A DNA stretch of 64,000 nucleotides from assembly GCF_902167635.1 (NCBI RefSeq), contig NZ_CABHMS010000004.1, forward strand, positions 186,001 through 250,000, in the 5' to 3' direction. Positions 16,669-25,100 of this stretch are shown here, piece by piece. Below the pieces are notes generated by a model. That model saw only the letters and a program-made list of their open reading frames with translations. It was not told the DNA's origin and did no database searches. Positions within the stretch are counted from its first letter, which is position 1; each line of letters starts with the position of its first letter. This stretch comes from Chitinophaga vietnamensis. Lineage in GTDB: Bacteria > Bacteroidota > Bacteroidia > Chitinophagales > Chitinophagaceae. A program made the position numbers and the translations under genes.

Positions 16669-17997
16669 TCAAACTTTCTTCCCCTCCACCAGCGCCTGAA
16701 TACGCCCGCGGCCAGTGACCACATTGGCTTTCAGGTCACTCAAAATAGAATAGAGGCCGAAATAAGTCCTGTTTACGTATAGGCTATGACGTGAGCCTCT
16801 CGCCACTTTGGATTCACGTATCTCCTTCATATTGTACAACTCATCCATGTAAGCATAGATCTCATTGAAATAGGCCTCGTCGCCGAAATCGAACTGCTCC
16901 ACCGTAAAGGGCAGCGTAAGCAGATCGATCATATGCTGGAAGAGGCCGGAGAAGAAAGCTACCTCTTTAGGGGTATCAGTAGGGTGGATCATTTCCAGGT
17001 TGGTATAGATCTCATGGCGCCGCTGTTCATCTTTCAGCACCTCTTTATCTACCAGCAGAAAATAGTTTACATAGAAATCTTCCGGTATCTCTTTCACACA
17101 GCCAAAGTCGAAGATGCCGACCGTACCATCCGGCCGCATGAGGAAGTTGCCGGGATGCGGGTCTGCATGCACCTGGCGCAGCTTGTGCACCTGGAACTGG
17201 TAAAAGTCCCACAGCGCCTGGCCTATCTTGTTGCGCACCTCCTGCGAAGGATTGGTTTGCAGGAACTCCTTGAGATGCTGGCCATCGAGCCAGTCCATGG
17301 TGATGATCCTTTCGGACGACAGCTCCGGGTAATACAGCGGGAACAGCAGGTTGGGGATGTGGGCGCATTCATGGGAGAGGGCCATGGAGCGCGCCAGTTC
17401 CAGCTGGTAGTCGGTTTCTTCGAGTAGTTTGGATGCGATCTCGTCGAAATATTTGTCCATATCCACTTCATTCATGCCTACGATGCGGATGGCAAAAGGT
17501 TTTACGATGCGGAGGTCCGACTGTACGCTGTTGGCTACGCCGGGATATTGGATTTTTACGGCCAGCGGCTGCCCGTTTTTCCAGGCGCGGTGTACCTGCC
17601 CTATGGATGCGGCATTGGAGGCGTGCATCTCAAATTTATCGTAGAGCTGCGCAGGCGTTTTGCCGAGCGTTTTTACGAAAGTATTCACTACCAGCGGGCC
17701 GGAGAGCGGTGGTGCACTGTATTGCGACATCGCAAACTTTTCCGTATAGGCCTTGGGCAGCATGCCCTTGTCCATGCTGAGCATCTGCGCCACTTTCAGG
17801 GCGCTGCCTTTCAGGTTGCTGAGCGTATCGTAGATATCGGCGGCATTATCCTGATGCAGCGCTTCCTTGCTAACAGAAGGGTCCAGCAGTTTGCGCGTAT
17901 AGTGTTTGATATAATTGCTGCCTACTTTGAGGCCGGTCGCGACGAACCGCCCGGCACGTTCTACTTTGCCGGTGGGTATGTTGGATTGTTCTTTCAT
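16669..17997 (-). CDS. ABC1/UbiB-family atypical kinase (AarF-like)
   Basis: Atypical protein-kinase-like ATPase of the ABC1/ADCK/UbiB family, 442 aa, whose members support quinone or lipid metabolism. Visible features: a KxGQ-like segment reading LKGSALKVAQMLSMD near residues 60-75, NAASIGQVHRA and AVKIQYPG (nucleotide-binding strand and Lys), VHADPHPGNFL (catalytic loop) and IFDFGCVK (metal-binding DFG). It starts 2 nt after the TetR-type gene, so they form an operon. The client lipid or quinone is not known. Confidence 0.88.
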   Translation of the reverse strand: MKEQSNIPTGKVERAGRFVATGLKVGSNYIKHYTRKLLDPSVSKEALHQDNAADIYDTLSNLKGSALKVAQMLSMDKGMLPKAYTEKFAMSQYSAPPLSGPLVVNTFVKTLGKTPAQLYDKFEMHASNAASIGQVHRAWKNGQPLAVKIQYPGVANSVQSDLRIVKPFAIRIVGMNEVDMDKYFDEIASKLLEETDYQLELARSMALSHECAHIPNLLFPLYYPELSSERIITMDWLDGQHLKEFLQTNPSQEVRNKIGQALWDFYQFQVHKLRQVHADPHPGNFLMRPDGTVGIFDFGCVKEIPEDFYVNYFLLVDKEVLKDEQRRHEIYTNLEMIHPTDTPKEVAFFSGLFQHMIDLLTLPFTVEQFDFGDEAYFNEIYAYMDELYNMKEIRESKVARGSRHSLYVNRTYFGLYSILSDLKANVVTGRGRIQALVEGKKV

Positions 17998-17999
17998 GG

Positions 18000-18626
18000 C
18001 TATTTCCGTGTAAAGATGAATTTACCGAAGTCGAAAAGGCTGTCCAGTGTGTTGGAGCCTATAAGCTGGAAACTCAGGTTCACGGCTTTTTCAATGGCGG
18101 CATCGGTCATTTCGAAATTGTGGCTGCTATCATCGAGCCAGTATTTGAGCACAAAAAGGGCTTGCACCCAGAACCCGTGCACGTACTGATCGGAGATGAA
18201 TTTCCGCTCTTTGATCTCGTTGGACTGGTAGCCTTCTTTCACCAGCTCGGCGGTATATTCATAGAAGGCGCGTTTGAATGTTTCCAGCTTGCTCCGGTAG
18301 ATGACCGGGATGTGGAAAATATCTTTCTGAAGCAGGAAATAACTGCGGTCTTCTCTCAGTTTGGATACCCAGAGGAAATAAAATGCGAGCAACTTTTCCT
18401 GTGCGGCATACTGGTGGTAGGTTTCATCGCTTTTCAGCTGTTCCAGTGTTTCCTGGAAAACAGAAAGCCAGATATCTTTTTCGATGGCTTCCAGTGAGCT
18501 GTAATGTTCATAAAATGCAGTTTCCGGCATATCAAGCGTTTTGCAGAGTGCATACACAGACACCGGGGCCTTGCCGTTTTCCAGCCAATACAATTTGTAC
18601 GCGTTACGGATCTTTTGTTTGTCCAT
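18000..18626 (-). CDS. TetR-family regulator paired with ABC1 kinase
   Basis: Predicted repressor of 208 aa with an N-terminal helix-turn-helix (about residues 20-45; VSVYALCKTLDMPETAFYEH) and a helical ligand-binding C-terminal domain. It is the first gene of a two-gene operon with the ABC1-family kinase (2-nt gap). A perfect 10-bp palindrome next to its -7 box suggests autoregulation. The ligand is unknown. Confidence 0.82.
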   Translation of the reverse strand: MDKQKIRNAYKLYWLENGKAPVSVYALCKTLDMPETAFYEHYSSLEAIEKDIWLSVFQETLEQLKSDETYHQYAAQEKLLAFYFLWVSKLREDRSYFLLQKDIFHIPVIYRSKLETFKRAFYEYTAELVKEGYQSNEIKERKFISDQYVHGFWVQALFVLKYWLDDSSHNFEMTDAAIEKAVNLSFQLIGSNTLDSLFDFGKFIFTRK

Positions 18627-18698
18627 AAAAATGAGGTTTTACAGTGTTGGAATAACCCCGTTGCAGCTGGCCGCCGGAATTGCCGCAGCGAGGTAAAA

Positions 18699-18716
18699 TA
18701 GACGTCTACAAATTTA
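18699..18716 (-). promoter_or_regulatory. -7 box with adjacent palindrome TAGACGTCTA
   Basis: On the minus strand a perfect -7 box TAAATTTG (18709-18716) is followed directly by the 10-bp perfect palindrome TAGACGTCTA (18699-18708), which would cover the transcription start. This is where a TetR-type repressor of the gene at 18000-18626 would be expected to bind. The operator call is inference. Confidence 0.5.
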
Positions 18717-18774
18717 CGCCAGGATCAATTACAAACATCAAATTTTAAAGGAGAGAAATGTTAAAAAACGAATC

Positions 18775-19935
18775 TCATTTTTCCTCATCGATCTTGCTCA
18801 CCATCCAAACGATGAGCGCGCCGCAGAGCGCCATAATGGCGAAAGATGCACGCAGGCTGAAAGCCTGTGCCACAAAGCCGATCAGCGGCGGCACTACCAG
18901 GAAGCCCAGGTAGCCGATGGTAGAAATGGATGCCAGCGTTTGCCCGCTGTTCGTATTTTTTGATTTACCTGCCAGACTGAAAACCAGCGGCACCACACAG
19001 GCTACGCCCAGCCCGGCACAGATGAACCCTACAACTGTAGTGGCAGTATGTGGCAGCAATATGGTGAGCAGCAAGCCGCAGCCGATAAGCCATCCGCTGT
19101 AACGCAGCATGGCCTTGATGCCCAGCCGTCCTACAAATCTGTCGCCCACAAAACGGCCCAGGGTCATCGATACCATGTATACCACGAAAGCCGCTGTGGC
19201 TGCGGACCTCGTGCCATGCACCACCTTCTCGAAATAAATACTGCTCCAATCGTACATGGTATTTTCCGTGGCCATACACGCAAAACAGATCACGGAAAAT
19301 TTGACAAGTGATTTATCAGGAAGCGAAAATGCCGGTTTCTTCTCCAGCTGCGGCACGGGCGTATCTGGATAGGTTTTGGGATAATACAGCAAAGTGAATA
19401 ACAGCAGGAGAATGCTGATCATCAGCATATGCCAGGAAGGCGCAATATTGCATTTCACCATCAGGTAGCCGATGGCCGCCCCTGTGAAACCCGCCACACT
19501 CCAGATGCCATGGAAAGTAGTGATGATCGACTGTGGGAAAAGCCGCTGCACCTGCACCGATTGCGCATTCATGCTCAGGTTGAGCAGATTGCGCGCAGAA
19601 CCGAAACAGAACAGTACCAGCGCCAGTTGCCAGATATTGGTGGTAAATCCCGGCAGGCTGATCACCGTATTAAAAAACAGGGCGCCGAAGATCATGATCT
19701 TGCGGCTGCTGTATTTGCCAAGCAAAGTACCCGTAAGCGGCATGGTAAGCATCAGCCCGATGGGGAGCGCCAGCAAAACCGCGCCCAGCTGGGCCTCGTT
19801 GAGATGTAATTGTTGCTGTATCGAAGGTATCCGGGATGCCCAGGTGGAGTAGCCCAGGCCGGAGATAAAGAAGAATACCGATGTGGCGATCCTGTATTGT
19901 CGTGCATTAGCCTCGCTGTGAATATCTATGAACAT
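18775..19935 (-). CDS. MFS transporter, YbjJ/FucP-like
   Basis: Major facilitator transporter of 386 aa with 12 predicted membrane helices. The N-terminal half carries FISGLGYSTWASRIPSIQ, the pattern typical of YbjJ-like MFS proteins that sit near the FucP branch, and the A-motif-like loop GTLLGKYSSRKIM. The substrate is not evident. It is monocistronic. Its promoter region is shared with the divergent unknown gene at 20008 (72 nt apart). Confidence 0.85.
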   Translation of the reverse strand: MFIDIHSEANARQYRIATSVFFFISGLGYSTWASRIPSIQQQLHLNEAQLGAVLLALPIGLMLTMPLTGTLLGKYSSRKIMIFGALFFNTVISLPGFTTNIWQLALVLFCFGSARNLLNLSMNAQSVQVQRLFPQSIITTFHGIWSVAGFTGAAIGYLMVKCNIAPSWHMLMISILLLLFTLLYYPKTYPDTPVPQLEKKPAFSLPDKSLVKFSVICFACMATENTMYDWSSIYFEKVVHGTRSAATAAFVVYMVSMTLGRFVGDRFVGRLGIKAMLRYSGWLIGCGLLLTILLPHTATTVVGFICAGLGVACVVPLVFSLAGKSKNTNSGQTLASISTIGYLGFLVVPPLIGFVAQAFSLRASFAIMALCGALIVWMVSKIDEEK

Positions 19936-20007
19936 GGCAGCGCAAAATTAGAGAGAAAAACGCCCCGTTTTGTAGTTTAACTGTAATAAATCCACGAATT
20001 TAGTGGT

Positions 20008-21312
20008 ATGAAGAACCTGTTTGAGTTGATCCCCATGGTAGATGCGGTGGCGCGTTATCACGTCCACAAAAAGATCTACGAAGGTGAGTCCGATTTCAAC
20101 GGCCTCATAGAACCGGATAGCTACTGGTATGTACATGAAGGCGACCTGCTGCTGAATGAAGATTTCATCCTCGATACCGACGAACTGGCGGATGCCAGCC
20201 CGGATAAATGGGTGGCGGGATATATCATCCACGGCAACCTGATCGTGAATGGCAGCGTGCTCAATGAAGAGGGCGACTATGGCCCGGCCCTGCTGGTGAC
20301 GGGCAGTCTCGTATGCCGCCACCTGCTGATCGGCGGTTCGCCGGTAAATGTAGAAGGCGATATCACCGCTGAAGAAGTGGTGATGCTGCATTACAATCAT
20401 AGCTGGATGGCCTGTGGCGGCCTTATCAAGGCGCCGGTATTCATTGCAGACGATTTTCATTTTGTTCCCAAAAGAAAGAAGATCGCCGACTTCTATTATA
20501 ATTCAAGAGATGTGACGAGCCCGGAGGAGAATGCCTGTTATGAAGATGAGTATGGAGATGAGCATATCGCAGAGACGCTGACGGCACTGCTGAAAAACCC
20601 GTCTATCACCACTTTCGAGGAGTTGCGGCGCCGCCTCGCCACTGGCGAATCGGTGTTGAAATCCGCCGCTTCCGAACCGCATGATGTGACTTATTTCCGC
20701 AACATTGTTCAGAAAAATTACCGCGACCTGAAAACTGTTCCTCCTGAATTTCTCACCAAAGAGCTATGCATGCTGGCCTTGCAGCAAACCGTGTTTGCGT
20801 TGCAATTTTTTCCATCTTCTTTTATTGATGAAACGATTGTGCGCAAGGCAGTAGAGAAAGATGGCATGGCGCTGCGTTATGTACCGGAACACCTCATCAC
20901 GAAAACGCTTTGCTACCAGGCTGTGAACAATGGCGGTCTTCTCGGCATCGATATCCCGGAACAGTTCTATGAACCGGGGCTTTTGCTGGCTGCCATCCGC
21001 AAAAAAGATTTCCAGATGGAAAAGGTGCCTGCCAACTACATCACAGAAGACTTGCTGGTAGAATACGTGAAAGCCGGCAGGGGCGCGTATCTCGACCGCT
21101 ATTGCGAATCCTGCGGCATCTCCAAACAAGCAGTATTGCACCGCGTGATCGATGCAGATATTGCCTACCTGCAAAATATTTTCGGCTGGCATCTTTCTGA
21201 GGGTACTTACCAATATGCAAAACTGAAATACGATAAGGAGGCCTACGCCCCGCAATGGGCGGCGTTTTCGGAGCAATATGCCGCCAAGATCAAGCGGGTG
21301 TTGAAAACCTAG
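20008..21312 (+). CDS. Unknown composite protein, beta-solenoid-like plus helical repeats
   Basis: Not assigned to a named family. The N-terminal part (about residues 1-150) has a run of short strands of the type GNLIVNGSVLNEEG and LLVTGSLVCRHLLIGG, like bactofilin/polymer-forming solenoids. The C-terminal part (about 225-400) has repeating helical units such as ALRYVPEHLITKTLCYQAV and VPPEFLTKELCMLAL, resembling DUF4116-type repeats of about 25-30 residues. It has no signal peptide or membrane segment. Such composites are probably binding or scaffold proteins. The 3' end overlaps the convergent FNR-like gene by 4 nt. Confidence 0.75.
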   Translation: MKNLFELIPMVDAVARYHVHKKIYEGESDFNGLIEPDSYWYVHEGDLLLNEDFILDTDELADASPDKWVAGYIIHGNLIVNGSVLNEEGDYGPALLVTGSLVCRHLLIGGSPVNVEGDITAEEVVMLHYNHSWMACGGLIKAPVFIADDFHFVPKRKKIADFYYNSRDVTSPEENACYEDEYGDEHIAETLTALLKNPSITTFEELRRRLATGESVLKSAASEPHDVTYFRNIVQKNYRDLKTVPPEFLTKELCMLALQQTVFALQFFPSSFIDETIVRKAVEKDGMALRYVPEHLITKTLCYQAVNNGGLLGIDIPEQFYEPGLLLAAIRKKDFQMEKVPANYITEDLLVEYVKAGRGAYLDRYCESCGISKQAVLHRVIDADIAYLQNIFGWHLSEGTYQYAKLKYDKEAYAPQWAAFSEQYAAKIKRVLKT

Positions 21313-21977
21313 CCGATCAGCTTCTGTAATTTCTTTTCGTGCAGGATGGTGATGGTTTTGCCTTCAGCAGCGATCAATTGTAATTGGATAAACTCCTGCA
21401 AAATGCGGTAGATGGTTTCGTAAGTAGTGCCCGCAAAAGCGGCGAGGTCCTGCCGGCTGATAGTGAACTTTTTATTGCCTTGCTGCTGGTTGATTTCCAG
21501 CAAAGCTGTTGCCAGCCTGCTTTTTACATCCATGTGCACCAGGTTGCGCATTTTCTTTTCTGCTTCCTGTAATTCATCTGCATAAAATTGCATCAGCTTG
21601 TAGGTGAGCTTTCCATTCACTTTCAGCGAGGCTTCAAAAAAATCGATATCAATATAACACACGGTGGTATCTTCCAATGCGGTGGCGGATACGGGGTACA
21701 CGCGCTGGCTGCTGCCGAGGCCGCGGTGACCAAGGATATCGCCGGGGCGGGCAAAACGGATGATGAGGTCTTTCTCTTCTCCCCATTGTTTATGCACCTT
21801 CACACTGCCTTCATATAAAAAATAAATTCCTTTGGCGGGAGAACCTTCTGTGAAAATGGTTTCGCTCTTTTTAAAAGCGAGGTGCTGCCGGCTGGCTTCC
21901 ACGGCTGGCTTCCATTCGGGCATACAATATTGACACAAGAAACAGGTTTGCAGATCGCAGTGGCCAGCTTTTTTCAT
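21309..21977 (-). CDS. CRP/FNR regulator with N-terminal four-Cys cluster
   Basis: Transcription regulator of 222 aa with a cyclic-nucleotide-binding-type barrel (about 30-140; GSPAKGIYFLYEGSVKV) and a CRP-type winged helix (about 150-215; ISRQDLAAFAGTTYETIYRIL). The N-terminus has Cys7, Cys12, Cys15 and Cys18 (C-x4-C-x2-C-x2-C), a spacing suited to an Fe-S cluster and similar in principle to oxygen-sensing FNR. It is divergent from the ClC gene. A perfect 8-4-8 palindrome at 22028-22047 lies between them and is its likely operator. O2 or NO sensing is inferred from the cysteines. Confidence 0.85.
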   Translation of the reverse strand: MKKAGHCDLQTCFLCQYCMPEWKPAVEASRQHLAFKKSETIFTEGSPAKGIYFLYEGSVKVHKQWGEEKDLIIRFARPGDILGHRGLGSSQRVYPVSATALEDTTVCYIDIDFFEASLKVNGKLTYKLMQFYADELQEAEKKMRNLVHMDVKSRLATALLEINQQQGNKKFTISRQDLAAFAGTTYETIYRILQEFIQLQLIAAEGKTITILHEKKLQKLIG

Positions 21978-22027
21978 GATTGCAATAGTAATACTTTTTT
22001 GAGTTTTTGATGATAAAATTAGAGTTT

Positions 22028-22051
22028 AATATGATTTAGATCATATTTTTG
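22028..22051 (+). promoter_or_regulatory. FNR-like palindrome overlapping a -7 box
   Basis: AATATGAT-TTAG-ATCATATT (22028-22047) is a perfect inverted repeat with a 4-nt centre. It resembles the FNR/CRP site TTGAT-N4-ATCAA. Its right half overlaps the -7 box TATTTTTG (22044-22051) of the ClC gene. No -33 TTG is seen at the right distance. This layout suits control by the divergent FNR-like regulator. The palindrome's proximity to -7 would favour repression unless the true start differs. Confidence 0.55.
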
Positions 22052-22085
22052 CATTGTTTTAATCATCGAACAAAGAAAATTTTAT

Positions 22086-23909
22086 ATGTCAGGTCATACA
22101 AACGGCAGGCAGCAACTGCCGGGAAATGTATCACGCAGAGTATTTTACCTGAGCGTGCAGGCATTTGTAAATGCCGTAGCAGTAGGCTTCGTAGCCAAAG
22201 TATTGGTTTGGTTGATCAGTCTTATTACCAACATTGCTTTTTACGGGAAATGGTCATTTGAAGAGAGCAGTCCTGCGGGCAACCATCTCGGCTGGATTGT
22301 TGTGCTGGTGCCCATTGCGGGCAGTCTTGCTGTAGGAGTGATGGCGCGTTTTGGCAGCAAGGCCATACGCGGGCATGGCATCCCGGAGGCGATGGAGAAT
22401 ATTATTTTGAATGAGAGCCGGATACCGCCGGCGATCACCTGGCTGAAACCTTTGTCTGCCGCCATTTCCATCGGTACGGGCGGCCCCTTCGGGGCAGAAG
22501 GTCCGATCATCGCCACGGGTGGCGCATTGGGATCATTCACCGGGCAGGTGATACATATTTCCGCTGCGGAGCGTAAAGTGCTGCTGGCGGCGGGCGCCTG
22601 CGCGGGTATGTCGGCCATCTTCGGTAGTCCGCTGGCGGCGGTATTGCTGGCGATAGAGCTGTTGCTATTTGAATTTTCGCCGCGTACAGTGATACCTGTG
22701 GCGATCGCCTGCATCACGGGCGCAGGCATGCATCTCCTGTTGTTCAGCAGCGAGCCGGTATTTGCGATGCCGGCCATCCCGGCGGTATCCACTCAGGCGC
22801 TGGCCATTTATGCAGGGATGGGCGCCCTGGTGGGCGTGGTGGCGGCATTGGTATCGCGCTCGGTATATTATGTAGAAGACCTATTCGAGAAGCTCCCTAT
22901 ACACTGGATGTGGTGGCCTGCGCTGGGCGCTGTAGTGGTGGGCATTACCGGTTATTTTGCTCCGCGTACGATGGGCGTGGGATATGATAATATCCGGTTT
23001 TTGCTGACTGGCAGCGCTCCGCTTGCCATCATTTGCTCGCTTTGCGTACTGAAATATATTTCCTGGGTATGGTCGCTGGGCAGCGGCACTTCCGGTGGAA
23101 CGCTGGCGCCTTTGTTCACCATCGGCGGCGCGCTGGGCGCCTTGCTGGGCACAGGCGTGCTGCTATTGTTCCCTGGCTGCGGCATTAACCTGGCTACCGC
23201 GGCGCTCATCGGGATGGCGGCGATGTTTGCCGGCGCTTCCCGCGCACTGCTCACCGCGATCGTATTTGCGCTGGAAACAACCGGACAACCAAATGGGCTG
23301 CTGCCCTTGATCGGCGCTTGCACCACCGCTTATTTTGTGTCTTTCTTTTTAATGAAAGGCAGTATCATGACCGAGAAGATCCGCCGCAGGGGCGTATCTG
23401 CACCGGAGGAATACATGCCGGACCTGATGCGGCTGATCACCGTTTCCGGTGTGGCTGTACAAGCGCCCCTCGTTATGGATTCGTATAGCCATGCCCGTGT
23501 GCAATTGCTGCTCGACAATACTGCTGATTACTTCCATCAATATCTCCCCGTTGTAAATGAAGCGCATGTGTTGGTAGGGTATCTCAACAGGGCACGTTTA
23601 ACCGATAGTGAAACGCCGGTAACAGATATCATCGAAAAGCGTGCGCCTTATGTGTATAACAGCGATGACATGAATACCGTTACGGAATTACTGGAGAAGT
23701 ATGCGCCGGATGTGCTGGCGGTGGTTGAAAACCCGCAACAGAAGCGGGTGACAGGCATCGTAAGTGCAGAGGGGATAGTGAAAGCATACACCAGTATGCG
23801 TAACAAGGATGCTAAATATCATTCTGCTTTTTATGGCAATACAAGGCTGCTCCGCCTGATGGCAAGAGGAAAGAGGCTGCTACCGGGCTATCGCCCCTAC
23901 GGGGCTTGA
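22086..23909 (+). CDS. ClC-family chloride channel/transporter with CBS-like tail
   Basis: Inner-membrane ClC protein of 607 aa. Membrane helices span about residues 20-420, with selectivity-filter motifs GHGIPE, GPFGAEGP (gating Glu retained) and GSGTSGGTLAPLF. The segment aligning with the CLC-ec1 proton Glu (IEE) reads IEL here, which hints at channel rather than exchanger behaviour, though this was aligned by eye only. A soluble CBS-like region (about 450-580) follows. The last ten codons (LLPGYRPYGA) are supplied by a REP-like element, so the native C-terminus was probably different. It is likely controlled by the divergent FNR-like regulator. Confidence 0.9.
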   Translation: MSGHTNGRQQLPGNVSRRVFYLSVQAFVNAVAVGFVAKVLVWLISLITNIAFYGKWSFEESSPAGNHLGWIVVLVPIAGSLAVGVMARFGSKAIRGHGIPEAMENIILNESRIPPAITWLKPLSAAISIGTGGPFGAEGPIIATGGALGSFTGQVIHISAAERKVLLAAGACAGMSAIFGSPLAAVLLAIELLLFEFSPRTVIPVAIACITGAGMHLLLFSSEPVFAMPAIPAVSTQALAIYAGMGALVGVVAALVSRSVYYVEDLFEKLPIHWMWWPALGAVVVGITGYFAPRTMGVGYDNIRFLLTGSAPLAIICSLCVLKYISWVWSLGSGTSGGTLAPLFTIGGALGALLGTGVLLLFPGCGINLATAALIGMAAMFAGASRALLTAIVFALETTGQPNGLLPLIGACTTAYFVSFFLMKGSIMTEKIRRRGVSAPEEYMPDLMRLITVSGVAVQAPLVMDSYSHARVQLLLDNTADYFHQYLPVVNEAHVLVGYLNRARLTDSETPVTDIIEKRAPYVYNSDDMNTVTELLEKYAPDVLAVVENPQQKRVTGIVSAEGIVKAYTSMRNKDAKYHSAFYGNTRLLRLMARGKRLLPGYRPYGA

Positions 23910-23964
23910 TCTCTAGCAAACGTCTTTGGAAACCTGTAGCCCGGTAGGGGCGATAGCCCGGTAG
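23879..23964. repeat. Inverted pair of REP-like palindromes
   Basis: GCTACCGGGCTATCGCCCC-TAC-GGGGCT (23879-23906) and its near-exact reverse complement (23936-23964) flank about 29 bp. The left copy encodes the C-terminal residues of the ClC protein, and its TGA stop follows immediately. It is the same element type as the pair at 16408, with one mismatch between the arms' central stems. Confidence 0.8.
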
Positions 23965-23980
23965 CCGGATATGCATTCAA

Positions 23981-24011
23981 AAAGTTCCGCCCCCAACGGG
24001 GGCGGAACTTT
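23981..24011. terminator. Perfect 14-bp stem-loop between convergent genes
   Basis: AAAGTTCCGCCCCC (23981-23994) pairs perfectly with its complement (23998-24011) around AAC. A T-rich run (ATTTTTTCG) follows at 24018 onward on the plus strand. It sits between the converging ClC and LLM oxidoreductase genes and could end both transcripts. Confidence 0.7.
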
Positions 24012-24040
24012 GTATAAATTTTTTCGTTTATCCTTCACTG

Positions 24041-25039
24041 TTAGAACAGGTTAGCTACCAGTTCCATTGATTTTTTAGTGGCGTCGAGGTCGTCGTTGAA
24101 GGTAGATAATATGATTTCGTCGGTGCCGTATTCTTCTGCGAGCGCTTTCACACGGGCGCGCATTTGTGCCGGGGTACCGAACACCATGCGGCGGCGATTG
24201 AAGTTGATGCGTGCCTGGTGGGCCGGTGTATATTCGATCTTGCGGATCTCTTCGTAGGAAGGGTATTCGCCTTTGGCGCCGGTTTCGATCCAGAGCATAC
24301 GGAAATCCATTTCGGTGAGCCAGCGTTGCAGGGCTTCTTCATCTTCCGAGCAGAAGCCGAAGATGCCTACGTTTACGCGGGGTTCTGGCAGCTGCAAAGA
24401 GGGTTTGAAATAGTGGCGATATTGTTTTACGGCCTGTGCGCCACCGTCGGGGTTGATGAAATGCGCGAAGGAGAGGGCCATGCCCAGGTGAGCTGCAAAT
24501 TGGCCACTGCCGCCGCTGGAGCTGAGTATCCACATTTCGGGCGCGGTTTCGGCTTCGGGAATGGCGCGGATATGATCATATTGCGAGCCGCCTTCGCGGT
24601 GGTCGGTAAGGAAAGAACGCAGGTCGATGAGCTGCTGCATAAAATCCCTTTCACTGAAAGTATTGGAGGGGTTGAGGATGGAAGATGTTTCGCGGTCGCC
24701 GCCTGGCGCGCGGCCGATGCCCAGGTCAATCCGGCCAGGGAAGAGGGTTTCCAGCATCCTGAAATTTTCCGCCACTTTGAGGGAGCTGTGATTCGGCAGC
24801 ATGATGCCGCCGGATCCTACGCGGATGCGTTTGGCCTCTCCGGCCAGGTGCGCGATGAGCACTTCCGGTGTGGAGCCGGCGATCCTGGGCAGGTTGTGGT
24901 GTTCTGATACCCAGAAGCGGGTGTATCCCAGTTCGTCCGCTACTTTCACCAGTTCAGCGGTGCGTAATACCGCAGTGGTGGCGTTGCCGCCTCTTGGTAT
25001 GATAGATTGATCCAGTACGCCAAATTTTATCTTTTGCAT
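24041..25039 (-). CDS. LLM-class flavin-dependent oxidoreductase
   Basis: Luciferase-like monooxygenase-fold flavoprotein of 332 aa in the group-1 LLM class. The N-terminus LGVLD-like strand (KFGVLDQSII), WVSEHHN, the GSGGIMLPNHS segment and the GRIDLGIGRAPGGD loop are typical. The substrate is unknown. It lies 61 nt downstream of a TetR-type gene, and both genes carry the same AACG-N4-CGTT palindrome in front of their start codons, so this enzyme is probably induced when the repressor binds its ligand. Confidence 0.88.
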   Translation of the reverse strand: MQKIKFGVLDQSIIPRGGNATTAVLRTAELVKVADELGYTRFWVSEHHNLPRIAGSTPEVLIAHLAGEAKRIRVGSGGIMLPNHSSLKVAENFRMLETLFPGRIDLGIGRAPGGDRETSSILNPSNTFSERDFMQQLIDLRSFLTDHREGGSQYDHIRAIPEAETAPEMWILSSSGGSGQFAAHLGMALSFAHFINPDGGAQAVKQYRHYFKPSLQLPEPRVNVGIFGFCSEDEEALQRWLTEMDFRMLWIETGAKGEYPSYEEIRKIEYTPAHQARINFNRRRMVFGTPAQMRARVKALAEEYGTDEIILSTFNDDLDATKKSMELVANLF

Positions 25040-25065
25040 GTCTCCTTTTTTATCTTAATGAGTAT

Positions 25066-25088
25066 GTTTAACGAAAGCGTTAGTTTAC
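25066..25088 (-). promoter_or_regulatory. Putative TetR operator before the LLM gene
   Basis: GTTTAACG-AAAG-CGTTAG contains the inverted half-sites TAACG/CGTTA around 4 nt and lies 27 nt before the LLM start codon. The same architecture (AACG-N4-CGTT) occurs in front of the TetR gene at 25706, so the two are a likely operator pair. Confidence 0.55.
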
Positions 25089-25100
25089 ATTTAAAAAAAT

